The translations under genes were made by a program, and so were the position numbers. This document shows, piece after piece, positions 46,566 to 59,600 of a stretch of 64,000 bases of DNA. This DNA is from Phlebiopsis flavidoalba. Taxonomy: Eukaryota; Basidiomycota; Agaricomycetes; Polyporales; Phanerochaetaceae. The notes under the pieces were generated by a model, which was not told the DNA's origin, did no database searches, and saw only the letters and a program-made list of their open reading frames with translations. The stretch spans positions 1,116,001-1,180,000 of the forward strand of contig JAOCPU010000002.1 in NCBI GenBank assembly GCA_035772785.1. Direction: 5' to 3'. Positions within the stretch are counted from its first letter, which is position 1. Every line of letters starts with the position of its first letter.

Positions 46566-46763
46566 TATTCTGTAGCATCTGTTGTTGCCATGTTCTCGTT
46601 GCCACACATACCACTCGCTCTCATTCAGTGGTTCTGATTTTTATCTCACTATTTGGGGCTTTTCTTTTCGTTATTACACTATTATAGCTTGCGACGCATA
46701 ATGCACGAGTGCATGTACGGCTATGTACGGATACCAGGAACTTCCTCCTAGAACACGCTCTAT

Positions 46764-48864
46764 CTAAGAGGTCTCGCGTGATGTGAGAACCACGGGTAGT
46801 GACCCTCTGAGAGCGACGAACACGTCTACCAAGTCCTTCTCCCAAGCATCCAGGTTATATCCCTTGGCCTTCGTTACATTGAACTTCTGGATGAAAGCTG
46901 CGGAAGACGGCGCGCATCTCCACCTGCGCTACTCCCTTGCCTACACAATTCTGTTGTTGCCCCACTCCGAAGGGAATGAATGCTGCTCGGTTCGTCGCTA
47001 CCTGGTCCTTGCTAATGACGTCTCCTGTAGGCAAAACGTATGAGTCTTGGTTTAACCAACGTTCGGCCAGAATGTGTCCGTGAGGGGTGAGAACTCTTGT
47101 GGGTTACGGTGGTACTCCATGTAGGGAGTAGAAGTGGAACGAATACTTGAGTGCCCGACCTTCAGACGGCCGGCACAAAGCAGTGATTGATATGCGTTTG
47201 TTATATGTATTTTTTGGCGTCGTTGAGAGAACCGAACACTTACTAAGCGCAGGAGCGGGAATCCGAGGGGAATCCGACATGACCCCACCTGAGCCGAAAT
47301 CAACCTACGTTGGAGGACCGCCTAGGGTCGGAGGCAGCAAACGAAGTGCCTCGTTGCTATTTTTCTCTACTTCAGTTGAGTTTGACGTACAGTCGAGGCG
47401 ATAGACTCACATGCATGCATTCAAGTAGGGCAGATCCGCGAGAAGGGTGAAATTTACTGGCTCCTCACCATTCGGGAAGGCAGCATCGAGAGCTCCTTCC
47501 GCAAGTGATTCACGCACTCTGGCTGACGCATCATGTAGTACATGAGGTGGGTCTGAGCATGATTGCCAGTGGTATCCGAAACCTGCAACCATCGCGAGTA
47601 TGGCGTCTGCAATAATCTCACCGGGGCTTGGCACCGCTTTGTGCACCGGAGTCGTCCTCCATCTGAGAGTTAAATGTCAATATCATGCACTGAAAGTGTC
47701 GTGACGAGCTCACCATAAAGTAGTAAAGATCTTTTATCTGGGGATCCGGCTTTGGCGCGCTCGCTAGCAAATTGTGCGGGACTTGCGTCGCAAGGAGATA
47801 AGATCTGTGTTTATTCCTGGGATAAGCGAGAGTAACGGCTGAATCCAAGGGAATTGCGAGAGGATTGCGCAGCAACTTTAAAGATAGTCATTCATGCGAT
47901 AATGTGGCAAGTCGATTACGGATGACTCACTATACGGGCCCTTGTCAAGCATATGGATGAGTCCAGTGTGGTCATCCCCTGCCTTCAATGTCCCAAAATC
48001 ACGCCCAAATCTGAGGCATTGTCAGGGTACATTTCCGGTACAAAACGTACCGCTCACATGAGTTGGCCCATGAAATCGAAACTACATTGCTCGGTAGTCA
48101 GTGCATAATCCGAAGATCAGTCGCGATAGTACCCACCTGTACAGGCCCAGCCAGTGGGAAACGTCAACAACTTGGCCTTCGCGCTGGGAAAGCTTTTCAA
48201 GAAGTTCATGGGACTTTTTCACGATAACCTCCTCATAGTCCTTGATGTTAGCGGTACCCATCGCCTTCGCCCATGGTTTTCTTCGAGCTGCGTGCGCTGT
48301 GTAATCACGTATGCCGTCTAGCTGTGTACCCAGGTCGTCTTGTGTACGGAAATCATAATCTATACAATACGTTAAATCGGCTTAGCAGTAACTCTCGAGG
48401 TCGAATATAATTACACGGCCCCTTTGTCATTATCTTTGAGACATAGATCGGCCTCTGAATTGCGTCAGCGCTACAGAATGATAGTTCGTTTGGCCCTATC
48501 GCGTACTCAGTCGATGACGGATGACTTCAAATGTGATCTCCACGACTGACCGATCCTCACAACATCACCATACCGATGATGCAAGTTTTTGACGAGCGTA
48601 AACGAGTTGCCCCTTGCGTTATAGTATGCCAGATAGAATTTGGATAGTTTGCCGAGGAGTGGCCCGGGATACTTAGCGAGCGGATGGAAGGGAGATAGTC
48701 GATAAAGAGCAGTGAATGTGAGGATGAGAGAGCCCAATGGGAAGATACGACAGCGATGATGTCTGTGATAGAGAGAGAAATGTGCGCCCAAGCAAAACAA
48801 ATGGAGATATGGGTACTACTACCAGCAGCGCAGCATGTAACGGACCCCGGGTGGGAGGGCTCAA
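46764..48864 (-). CDS. Cytochrome P450 monooxygenase
   Basis: Haem-thiolate oxygenase anchored to the ER by an N-terminal helix. The N-terminus is hydrophobic (AALLVVVPISPFVLLG), then LSPFHPLAKYPGPLLGKLSK with the proline hinge and NLHHRYGDVVRIG near 48,560. I-helix: EIIADAILAMVAG followed, after one extra base near 47,580, by SDTTGN (oxygen-activating Thr). K-helix ExxR as NEALRLLPPTLGGPP near 47,330. PERW region: EYHRNPQEFSPLTDTFWP, with a frame break just before ERWL. Haem loop FIPFGVGQQQNCVGKG near 46,960-46,995. It ends GSLPVVLTSRETS, stop 46,764-46,766. Many introns. The haem loop has one residue more than FxxGxxxCxG. The start at 48,864 is tentative. Substrate unknown; the isolated setting gives no pathway clue. 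Confidence 0.92.
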
Positions 48865-48949
48865 CTTGGCTTGTAATATATAAATACGTCAGCTATGGAA
48901 GCGGGTTAAGGTTAGAAGGGCGATCGACAGTAAGAAAGCGATAACGGAC

Positions 48950-49145
48950 TCACACACAGACTAACAGGGCCGACAAGTAGCTTCGGGTCAAGGTAGACGT
49001 TACCCATTGCAGTGATGCGGAAAACGTTTCTCGGAGAAGGAGTTATTCTGGAACCGTTGGAGTGAACTGCCAGTCTTTTAAGCCGTCCTACGGCGGTCAA
49101 ATTCATACGCTTGAGTGTGGCAAATATATCATCGCCCGGCCCTCT
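48950..49145 (-). CDS. Possible exon, unrecognised
   Basis: Open minus-strand stretch with MNLTAVGRLKRLAVHSNGS and MGNVYLDPKLLVGPVSLC followed by a gtgtgagt donor-like site. No family recognised. It lies just upstream of the P450 and may belong with the exon-like piece at 49,584-49,794. Confidence 0.25.
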
Positions 49146-49583
49146 GATTCACATAAAAACTGGAGCGACTTGAGACATTGAGTAATAAATCTGAGATTTA
49201 CAAAGTGTTAGTCTCCTCAAGTCGACCTGACGGTCAAAAGTGTCAAAAGTAATAATGATAAGTGAAAAAGGCGAACAGACATCTTTCTTGCTTGAGCTTG
49301 CCATGGGCAAACTTTCACAAACATTAACTTCATAACCATAGACCCAGCTACGACTCGATGTCAGTGTGATGCACTTAGTAGCGCGTAACTGCCCAACTTC
49401 ATCCTGTGCGACAGGACGCCTCGCGTATCACCAAGGTCTCAGACGGTGGAATAGTAACGGCGGGCGGCCCTCAGGACGGAAAGTACGTTGAGTCGCCGTG
49501 TTCAATAATGTGCATTATCTGTCCACTGACCCCTCATTCATTGTCAATCAGTAATAGCCAACCTTGACGGTTAAAGTACTCAC

Positions 49584-49794
49584 CGTGATGAACTGAATAG
49601 ACATCAGCGCCACAGTTCTCTATTGTCCGAAATTTACTCAGAGCTCGTACACCCACTGAGACGGCGACCGTGGCGGCATTGCATCGATCATGACCGTCAA
49701 TTGCCGATAGGTTCCACCAAACAAGACGCATGCCCGCCCAGGATTCGCGACCCACGCCGGCCTGAGACATTTGTCTGGCACCGTAAATTTCGAG
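49584..49794 (-). CDS. Exon-like segment of an unrecognised gene
   Basis: A 211-base minus-strand open segment bounded by a good acceptor (ttatttacacag) and donor (gtgagt). It encodes LEIYGARQMSQAGVGRESWA, MRLVWWNLSAIDGHDRC, VAVSVGVRALSKFRTIENCG and ADVYSVHHG. Composition looks protein-like, but I do not recognise the family, and neighbouring exons are not clear. Confidence 0.35.
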
Positions 49795-50104
49795 CTGTGT
49801 AAATAAGACGTTAAGTCGTCGCGGTTCTGTGCTCAGTCACAAAGCATCTCACATGCCTGAAGGGTAAGTTCAAGTCAGTTTGTAGTGTGTCTAGATTGTT
49901 TACAGCTTCAACATGGGTTTGGCAGAACTCACACTAAGACTTCTAGATCCGTAAAGGGTAGATTTACCACGTCGCTCTGACACAACGACGTTCCAGACTC
50001 GACTCTGCGGCACGGGGAGTAAACATCCTCATGATCTCGTCCACAAATCCTAGTCTCGTTCCCAGACCCTACGGGGCGCGCGCTACGCGCGAAGTCAGTC
50101 AGTG

Positions 50105-50880
50105 TTAAACACTAGTCAGTAGTTACTTACGGAGTAAGCAACTCGACCCGACCGGAACTCGCCCAGAGGGTCTGGTGACTTTGGATCGGAGGGGTGTGGG
50201 TGTACATCACGTGCACCCGCAGATAAGCAGAAGTAATGTAGTGAGACTTCAAATACGTTGAAGGCCTCAGAGACTTCATCACCGTGGTCAGCGCAAGACA
50301 CAACAGCAGCTACTACTGACTCGGCGCCTATAGGCCAGCATTCTCTCGATCTGTCCCCCTAGCCTTGCCACGCGTTCACAGTGTAATATATCTTTGACCT
50401 CTTGGAAATCTGTCTAAAATATGTATTGTGATGTGGGAATAAACTTAGCTGATTGGAGGAGGTGCATAGTGCAGTGGTGCAGTGCGCTTCGAGATGTACT
50501 TTGACCCTAGGACTAGAAACGGACTCTCTGTAACTCAATGCACCCGGAAAAGAATGAGAATTCACAACATTCGGAGAGTGTGTCCCAGCAAGCAAGCAAT
50601 GTAAATTGAAGGTATAAACGAGGCTGGATGGCATGTTGCTGTGCGCGAAGAAATTAAACATCGACCGAGCGAAACACGGGTCACAAAACCGTTGCTTACT
50701 TCTGGCTTACCGTTCACTGACCTCGATACAAATGGGGTGGCGCACGTGACGTTCACCCACACCCGTCCGATCCCAAGTCACCAGACCCTCTGCCCGACGT
50801 CCGAGTACCGTTACTAACTAATCAGTTAGTTACTGGTTACTCTTACTACTATCATCGGGCAGAGGGTCTGGGGACGAGAT
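50105..50880. mobile_element. Inverted-repeat element (possible non-autonomous transposon)
   Basis: A block of about 54 bases at 50,161-50,214 (gcccagagggtctggtgact... to ...cacgtgc) recurs inverted at 50,742-50,798 with a handful of differences. Outside both arms a looser inverted match continues: tagtcagtagttacttacgg on the left and its reverse-complement-like region with the palindrome taactaatcagttagtta near 50,814. A third partial copy of gggcagagggtctgg lies at 50,857. The roughly 530-base interior has no coding capacity. Exact ends and target duplication are not clear, so the boundaries are approximate. Confidence 0.6.
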
Positions 50881-51312
50881 ACACAAATCCGTCGAAAAGG
50901 ATAGTGGACGGCTCATATCTTTAAAATATAATGGGGAGTAAGTAATTTGACCGATCCAGAGTCTGGGCCGCAGCGTCGCATATTGGGATTGGAAACGTAC
51001 ACGAGCACGATGTTTTCATTTCATAACAAGCAAATAGGTAGAGAGAACATGCGCAGCGAAGGTCCGGAAAGGAGCTGCAACACCCTGGGAGGCTGTAAGC
51101 GCTGCTTTCGGCAAGTGCCGACAACAAGGTGTCATATCATCTGGTGGCGCTGAAAGTGCTCTCATTCCCATCCGCGTCGCACGTCGACTACCGTTGAGGA
51201 CCACATACCTTCCCTTCCCCTCCTTAGGCCTTGCTGCTTTCATCTGACCACACAACTACTAAAGCTTCACGCTTACGCCTCTCTGTCTTTTACGATTCTA
51301 CCTCAAGCCACA

Positions 51313-52834
51313 ATGGGCCCCCACTTTCGTTAAGGTCTTCCTCGGTCTCGCCCTCGCCCTTTCCGCGACCTTCCGCTGTCCGTGCATAGAGTCCCATACT
51401 GTCAAGTTTGATAACCAGTACACGATCGCTCTACTTCCTGTGTCGCGGATACGGAAACATTTCCTAACCCGGTTCACCCCTTAGGTTGCGGCAAGGGAAC
51501 CGTACGTTGAAATGATGACATTGTGTTCTTACTAGTTAGCTTACAGGGATCCTTCGCCCACTCTGATTGTGGTGGTAAGGTTGTATCCACAGGAGAGGCA
51601 TACACCAGCAATGGCGACCCTTGTCGGAGGTATTGGGTGAGCAAGGCTGGGGGATTTTACGTTTGCGGATAAATGGTGCTTGATAATTACCCACGTCTAG
51701 TTATCTCCAAACTGGTGCGTAGTGGCATTCAAGCAGTGCAAGGGCTACTCACAAACTAGGCACATGCAGGCGAATGCGGCTTCCTTCGAGAAACGAAGTG
51801 TAAGGGTGCACTCTCATGGAGATGACCCTGGGTAACCCAACCTGCGCTGGCTGTGGCTCTTCCCCGACATCAGTCTCATCTCTCCGTATGTATCACGACG
51901 ATCATCGTACGAAAGATTTGGGCTTATTTCTTTGTGTACAGCCATGCTTTCATCAATGTCCGAGAGACCACTTTCAGGTAGGCTCAGCACGCAGGCATCA
52001 TTAGCCCCGAACCCTTGAACCTCATCATCGGCGTCTTTACAGCTACTTCGGCGGTTGTGATGGTCAGAGGCGCGACCTGTGAGTACACGGCGCTGTAGCC
52101 CCGACACTGGAACGCTCCATCTAACGACTTTGCATAGGTAGAACTCGGAATCGTGCAACACAGCCGTTTTTCCACCAGCCTAATGAGAAACCAGGTCCAG
52201 GTTCAGTGCCAGGACGCTGATAACGTGCGTTTATGCATTTGGGCTGAAACCTAAAAATTGATACTCGAATCGTTTCATACAGGTCAACCTTCTCATAACG
52301 TTCTGCGAAGCTCAGGAACTCCCGGATCCGCCTCCTCCAGTCCTCTGGCGGTGCGTGTCACGTCAAAAGGCTGCTACGACTTCAAGGCCGCTGCCCGACG
52401 ACCACGATCCCGCATGCCGCTGCATCGACAAGCTCTATTGCAGCTCCGAAGTCACTGCTGCCGCTTCCCTCTTCCTTTCACCCGGTCGCTGCGACTACTC
52501 ACCACTTCAGCGCCCTCCGCTTTCAGCCCTCCGTCAACCGCAAGACTTGCAAGGCCAAGCGTTGAAGCTAAAGCGTGCCGCCGAATCTCTGAGCGAGCGC
52601 ACCGAGCGGTCTCACCGCGAGGCGCGTGAACTGAACAACCTTCAGGACGAACGCAAATCGTCAAACGCGTCCGTGCTCGTGCCCGCGCACTGGCGGCCAC
52701 TCTCACGATACCCGCTCATCTATCCTCCCCTATCTCATCGCTATCTGCCTCGTCGTCCTGCTCTGCTTTCTCAAGCTGTGTCTCTCTTGCTCTCGCTCAC
52801 CGCCTCTCTCGCATGCGGGACTTTTGCTGCATGA
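51313..52834 (+). CDS. Secreted cysteine-containing 'glycopeptide' family protein
   Basis: Agaricomycete extracellular protein family of unknown biochemical role. The start MGPHFRKVFLGLALALSATF at 51,313 is a signal peptide. Family blocks in order: SHTVKFDNQ, CGKGT, PTLIVGGKVVSTGEAYTSNG, YLQTGECGF, CTLMEMTLGNPTCAGCGSS, DISLISP, SHAFINVRETTF, YFGGCDGQGATC, CNTAVF, NETQVQVQCQDAD, VNLLITFC. Each is separated by short introns or one-base breaks. The Ser/Thr-rich tail (CPTTTIPHAAASTSSIAAPK) leads to a basic, helical end (RKTCKAKR, LSERTERSHREARELN). The exact stop is uncertain: 52,565 in one frame, 52,834 in another. A hydrophobic run near 52,725-52,790 appears only in a different frame. Confidence 0.75.
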
Positions 52835-52979
52835 GCCACTCCCTGTTCAGACGGGCATGGATGCATCGGGAGAGCCACCAAGTCCTCTCTCGTCGTTGGG
52901 TCGTCGCATTGTTTGTGCCATCTAGAACTAGTCTGTATGCGTTATGGTTCAATATACGGTGTTGTGAAACCTGGTTTCT

Positions 52980-53700
52980 TGTGTCTTACCAGAGTCTTCG
53001 ATGAAGGCGCGTTTGTTCAACACTGGCTCTGCCTCCAATGTCCATTTCCGTCTGTTGATATGAACATGAGTTTGTCGCGGTCGTGTGATTATGACTTGTA
53101 GTGAGGCTTCCCAGTGTGGTCTGATTATGTGAGCCTACAGTGCTCATATGCGTTGACCTATGGGACAAGCACACAACTTGTTCTTCATGGGTTCCGTTTT
53201 CGGGTCAATGAGTCCAGTGACACCATTCGTGAACGCGCAGCCATGAACCATCATGGCGCCGATTATGGGAACCGTACGAAGCGGACATGGTTTATACTTA
53301 TATAATGATATCCTCAGACCGTGGCCGCGCTGTTACACTTCGTCTCCGTCCCACGAGACTCTGTAAAACGGACCAGACCAGAAGTAAGGTGGTGGTACGT
53401 CTTCTTTGGACAAGAATCCTTCACATGAGCGCGATGCAATAAGATCGTTAAACCAGTGTGCTTTACCATGAAGTGCCTATGGGATCAAAAAGATATAGCT
53501 GTCAAGACTCAGATTCCCTGCCTGGAGCGATCACCTTCGGAGCCTCAACAGGCCTATTAATTCCTTTAAAACAACCAATGGCCTTCAAGCATGGATCTCG
53601 GCCTCGGCAGACAAAATGCGTATTGAGTGCATACGGCCAAGTCGTCGCTTCCTCTATTGATTTTGGTTTGGACAACTAGTATAATCTATGGGCCGGTTAA
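52980..53700. other. 3' flank, no gene recognised
   Basis: Sequence after the glycopeptide gene. Short open frames only; nothing recognisable as protein, RNA gene or repeat. Confidence 0.35.
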
Positions 53701-56584
53701 GCTTTCTTGCTGTAAGTTGATTTCAAGCGGCTGACCCTACCAACCCATTGAGAACTTAGTGATGTGTTCATCTAGCTGCACCTGGATTCCACATTTCTTG
53801 CGCGTTGCTCGAGCAGCGCAGACCGGATGACAAAAGTAAGTACGTCTGCACGATGTTGCTATAGCGTGCATGATGTCGATGTGTGTAGAAGGAGCGACGT
53901 CACAGGCCACACCGCTTTGTGTTTATTGGAGGCACTGAATTATCGAGTGATGTATAGACTGCACTTGCTAGTCCGTCTTCTCTCTCTACACTTCCGTCCA
54001 TGAACTAATGTCGTATTATTATCTTTCAGTCTCCCGCAGGAACTAGAAGCTAGGAGGAGCATATGACAAACCCCCAATCAACTCAGGACAGCTCCTCATC
54101 TCAGGCACCTAAACACACACCATGATATCGAGAGACTTTCCGGATGGCACCCCGGACGGAATCTTTACGTTCCCACGCGCTTCTAGAACAACCAACACAC
54201 AGTGGCATGGAATGTATCGGAATGTGTCTGGCCTTCTCCTGGTGGTTAATCGGTGACGTTGTATTTAGTGGTAGTTTTCAGAATCGCTCGATACATGGGA
54301 TCCTTGCCGATCTGAGGCTTGAACTCTCTGAAGACGAAAGTCTCGTCCGTGCGGGTAACTGATCTTTAGTATGCACGGCACGCCAGAACATTCTGTCAGT
54401 GGCATAGTCGGGGTGCGTTCACGTGGAATGTGTCGCTACGGATTCCGTACGTCATCGCAGGAATTTACGATGTGCACAGAACATCAATTTCCCATTAACA
54501 TTTCGGGGCTAAATGCATGTTATTCTCGAACGGGTTTGGCCGTCTGTAAACATTCTGTTGCCGTTATTCACTAAGGGCTGCTCGGGGGTGTTTAGGACCT
54601 TCCTGGCAATTGTCTCGCGAAGGGGGGGGGGGCTTATGCACTCGCAAATCCGGCAATTGCTCAAAGAGGCCGCCCAAACGATTTTAACAGGGCTTTCTAG
54701 TGGAACATTCTTAGGCAAGGCCTGGCAGTATTATCACTACAATTTACGCTAGCCTAAATAGACATTCCAGACATGTCCCGGCAAGGAAAGTGAGCATGCC
54801 CCACCCTGATTCGTGTACCGACGGGAGTCGGAGCGTCTTCCGTGCTGATTTTTTCAATCGTCTTGCCTTCGGTTCAGATGTACACACCAAAGGTAACTGC
54901 CGGTATCGTCACAAATCCCTAACACAGGCGGCCGAGGCCTCCTTCTCATGCCATCTTCCCACCCTTCGCTCCGTTTTGTGTCCCGATCTGCGTTGTTTTT
55001 CGTGCTCTGAAGCCTCGAGAACGGCGACAGAAAATACCATGCGGTTCGCACCCAATGTGGCGGCCAACCTATCCGCCCACTGGCTACTGGGTGAGCACCA
55101 CCCACAAGTTGCTCTTGAATAAACAATACTACGTCCTCCCCCCGTGGGCCTCCCCCCGTCCAACGGGTTCAAGACTAACTCCCCTCGGTCACGCCACAAG
55201 TACTCAAGGTTCTGTTCTCGGGACACTGATTAGTATATACAACTTGGTGGCGCGAATCCATCGGTTTGCATACTCAGGCGCACCTATGGCGCGGAAATTG
55301 CGCAAATTCTATTAGTTACGGGACATTGGGGACGCGCTCAGACGGATAAAAACCCAATGACCCACGCCTACCACGTTGTTTTGCAGTACCATATCAGCGT
55401 CTTGAGGGGTTACTGTTTCCTTGCGGGAAAGACCCGCTAGGTTTTGGGGGGAGACGCACTGTAGTTGGGTTGATTATAACTGACTTCATCAGGGTCAGAG
55501 TCCCTACGCATTGATAACGCATTCACAAAAAATCATAAACATCACTGCTATGCTAGGGTCTATGTTCTGGATTCGGGCATTACCATGCAACCCACAGACT
55601 CGAGTTTAGAGATCTATTACTGTGATGGAGGGTGTTTACGGTGGCCCAGTGGTGGGGGTGCGGTGGCGGCACCCGTGAGTCAAAGCCGCAAACTTCATGT
55701 ATGAAATTCTTTCAAAAATAGCATTCCTTTTAGGATACTCGTGGGATATCAGATGAAAGCGACCCACGGGCGTGAAGTACACCCTTTCACGCCCCGGATT
55801 ACTGTTATTGGATTAGCTATCGAACGAACCTGACACATTTTACTAGACTTCTGTGTATGGCACCCTTTAGTTTGGAGAGCTGCGACGATGACGGACAGGT
55901 GTGATTAGCAAAATCGGCGCGCGATTAAGTCCCGTAAAGGTTAAGAATTATCTGATTGTGATAACATGCGGGATGTGAAAGCAATCAAAGCATTTCTAGA
56001 TTGCCAGGAGGCTTTGAGGAAACCCTCACAGTATGCCGATGTTCTTGAAGGTCTTCACTGGGACCAGCAAGATTCACACAAAGGGCGTGTCTGGTAATCC
56101 TCACCTGAAGCACGGGATCAACATCAGCTGGGTTATCCGTAATAATGACTGCTGTGGCAGCTGCGCTAGAAACGGTGTGTTACCGTACGAACAAAACTTA
56201 AGCCATTGCTTTTGTAACAAGGATTATCATCTGGTAGACTATCCAGTCAGGACAATGCATGTGTCTATCGCACTGAGGGGAAATGATGACCCAAAGGATG
56301 AGGGTACTCCCTTCTCTTGCACGCACAGTTATATGCAGATACACTCAGTCAGCGCTGGATTATCAGTGTTCTTGGTTCTACTGGAGTCCCGACTGCGAAT
56401 AATGAGGATTGGTAGACCACGTTCAAAATCGTAGTGTGTCCTCTATCACCCTGTCTTGATGGTGTACTGGGTTCACGGACACAACTATGGGCCCGGTAGG
56501 TTTTCTTCCAAATTTCAGAATGTCTAAGGTTATGCATATCCGGATTTCACAAGTGTGTTCACCTAGTCTGGCCCTTTTGTTAGG

Positions 56585-56617
<33 letters not shown>

Positions 56618-56626
56618 GAAAAAAAG

Positions 56627-56663
<37 letters not shown>

Positions 56664-59600
56664 AAAAAAAAAAAAATAAAAAAAATGTGGCGCATGGATT
56701 ACAACAGTTAGTAGCGCGAACATTCGACGGATGACGTTCGTTTCACTTGAATTATCTGTAGCGACCACACCGTGGACCTTGAAATGCACAATAGGAATAG
56801 ATGAATGGGGGGGAGCCTCATCACAGGCCCGCCCACACTTGTGTCTGCGCGTAATTGCTGCATCTTTGTAGGCTTGCCTCCCTTCTCCGCGTCCTGTTGC
56901 GAATCAAGCTCATTCTGCATTTTCTGTAGTATCACCCGGACAACCGGGGGAACACGATGAGCCCCAAAGAATTTGAGAGAACTTCTGCTCAGCCCGTACA
57001 GCCACGCACCCAGGTATTTCACGACCTCCCTGCGAACACCCCGGGACCCGAATACGCGTTCCCACTTCTGACTGCAACCCACAATGACCGCCACGATGAT
57101 AGGCCGACTCTTTCCGAGAAGCTGACGTTGTAATCGTATTTCCGAATTGCTGAGACATGATCCCTGTTGATCCGTGTTGTAGTCGTCGAGATATGGTGTC
57201 ATCGCAGATTTAGTATGGCGTGCAATGTGGCGTAGGCGTCTCGTGCGCTTGCGTGCTACCGCGACTCATCAATACGCGATTTCGATGTTCAAGTTCGCGG
57301 AGCTATGAAATATCAATGACGAGCTTTGTTTCTATGAGCACGTACAATCGGGTGTATATTGCGTAAAGGTTTTGTATCTATTTCTAGCGGGGTGAAACCG
57401 AAGAACATCATTAACATTACGATGCGTTTACGAAAGCAGGGGTCAGAGTACGATATATCGAGAGGTCCAATGGAATAAGGTCAGAGCAACTAAAAATGCA
57501 CTTCACAATGGGGCAAAATGGAACCGAGGAATACCTAAAAAAAAAAACAAGATTAACAGCCGATGTCGCCGCGGGTCGTATGGCTCCGACACCCAGTTGT
57601 TTTCTCGCTTGCACCTTGCGCAGAAGCGTTAGAACGACGCAGCTCGTACCGCTCGTCACACGAACGCTGCCGCGAGTCGCAATATCATGCGAATAAGATG
57701 GGGTCGCGAGTTTGGCCGCATCGCATGACTCGCGGGACTGCCAGATGCAGGTGGCAAGGTTGAGCCCGGTGGTAGGGTGGGGGATACCATACCAGTACAG
57801 AATGAGCTACGGTGGCGTGTCAGAACTATCTCGTGGAACGCGGGGAACAAGGGTCGCTTACCCCGCCATTGCGTACTGCTTCCTCGTGGGCTTGTTTGTT
57901 CTGGCCTCGTAGAGTGCTGTCATTGGTCGAGGAATTCGCCATAGGCGCTTCGGATTAAGCTCAAATTCCAGATCTAGTCCACCACTGCACGTCTCTCACG
58001 TACGCTGCCCTTCTTCGGCGTTTCTACTCTGAAAACACGAACCATGAGTAGGGGGCGCGAGTTCTCGCGTTCCGAGTCCTCCGGAAGCAACAGCTCATCC
58101 CAGTTAAACGCGTCCTCAGTATCGGCCCCGTCTCACGCACTACTGTCGTCCGTACACCTGGGTGGAAAACGTTTGAACCGCTCTTGTGCTCAAGATGCAT
58201 CAAGAGGCAGGGTCTACATGTCCTGTGCATATGAGTCTCCGTGGCAATAGAGGAGCGGTATGTGTTAGATTGTTCCCCTGGGTGGGTGGCGAGTAATACC
58301 GTGGGCACGGTAGGCTTACTGTACAAAAGAAGAGCTCGCGCGACGATAGAGGTTACGGCTTTTGGCCGTGATGATATGAAGACCAGGCCGCATAAAAGTT
58401 CAGGACAGCCGATTGCTGGGTCAGATTCATCCTGGAGTCAATCGTCCGCGATGAGGGACTCCCGATCTAGATTGCCGTGTGTGCACGATCTCCGTATGTT
58501 GGATCTGAGTCACTCATGAAGTGTATTATAGGTTACCTCCGAGCTATCGAATGGAATAGGTTTCTCGGGAACCACACAGCGACGATAGACCAGGGCAACA
58601 GTGGCCATGAGCGCAAGTCGTGTCTTCAACAGGAGAGAGGCTGAAAGTGTGAGAGTGAGATACCAGATACACGTAGGGGGTCCCCGGGCAATTGGGCCCA
58701 TTTTATACATTTTCTAAGCCACTCGCCGGAAACGATCGAGCGACGCTCCAGGGTCACTACTCTAACTACCGTCCGCACCGTCGCGCCAAATTTCGGCTTG
58801 CACGGAAGCGTCAGCCGCACCACGATGCCTCTTCCGCTACGGAATCCCACTATCTCCGGGGGGGGGGGGGGGCGGCCTAAATGACGCTAATGAACTCGCC
58901 CCCCATGGCGTGCACACACTGCAACAAAGAGCACGCGACTGTATCGCCCCCTCGACGTGGTGGTGTGGTGGGAATCCCGTGCAGCCGTGATCATTCATAG
59001 GTTTCTACGAAGCCGCCGCGATGGAGTTATGCGATCTGTGTGGGGGTTTCAGTGGCATCGTTTGTGTCCTCGTCCCCGGGCCACCCCAGCCTACTACGAA
59101 ATTTGCAACGAGTCCGCCCGTGTGCCAAGGTTGCCGACGACGAGTTCGCCGGTCACAGCGGGGGGTTGTTTGCCCTTGAATGGCCTGGGGCGAATAAGAT
59201 AATTCAGTTTGCACACAATGTGGCGACGATGAAAACGTGCCCCGCTATCGAGTCAAATCGAATAGAAGGAGCTGTCCACTACACAGGGCGGTGAGGGACA
59301 CGGGAGGAAAGTTTGCGAAGGTTAAAACTCGAAGCGCTCCTCCAGGATTTGACAAGCCACGTGGCGGATCAAATTCCCATTTTGGTGCTCGTTATCAAGT
59401 TTTGTATGTGTTATACCAACGGCGGAGAACAATATGCTGCCAACGGCCTCAATGGCCACTGTCATGGATATATTTCTGACAACTCTGTCTTAGAAACCTA
59501 CGTAGCTCCGAACCTTTGAACAAGCTAACACTTCTATCCTGACCAGGCGTACGTCTAAGACCACTCACATTACAAAAAGCCAGCGCAACCTCGAAGCTCT

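Noticed and set aside
56033..56434. 133-codon open frame in the terminal 10 kb
   Set aside because: The length is within chance expectation for 10 kb of evenly mixed sequence, with no recognisable motif.
56588..56685. Poly(A) tract as a LINE or processed-pseudogene tail
   Set aside because: No upstream reverse-transcriptase or gene-like sequence, no target duplication, and internal g/t interruptions throughout.
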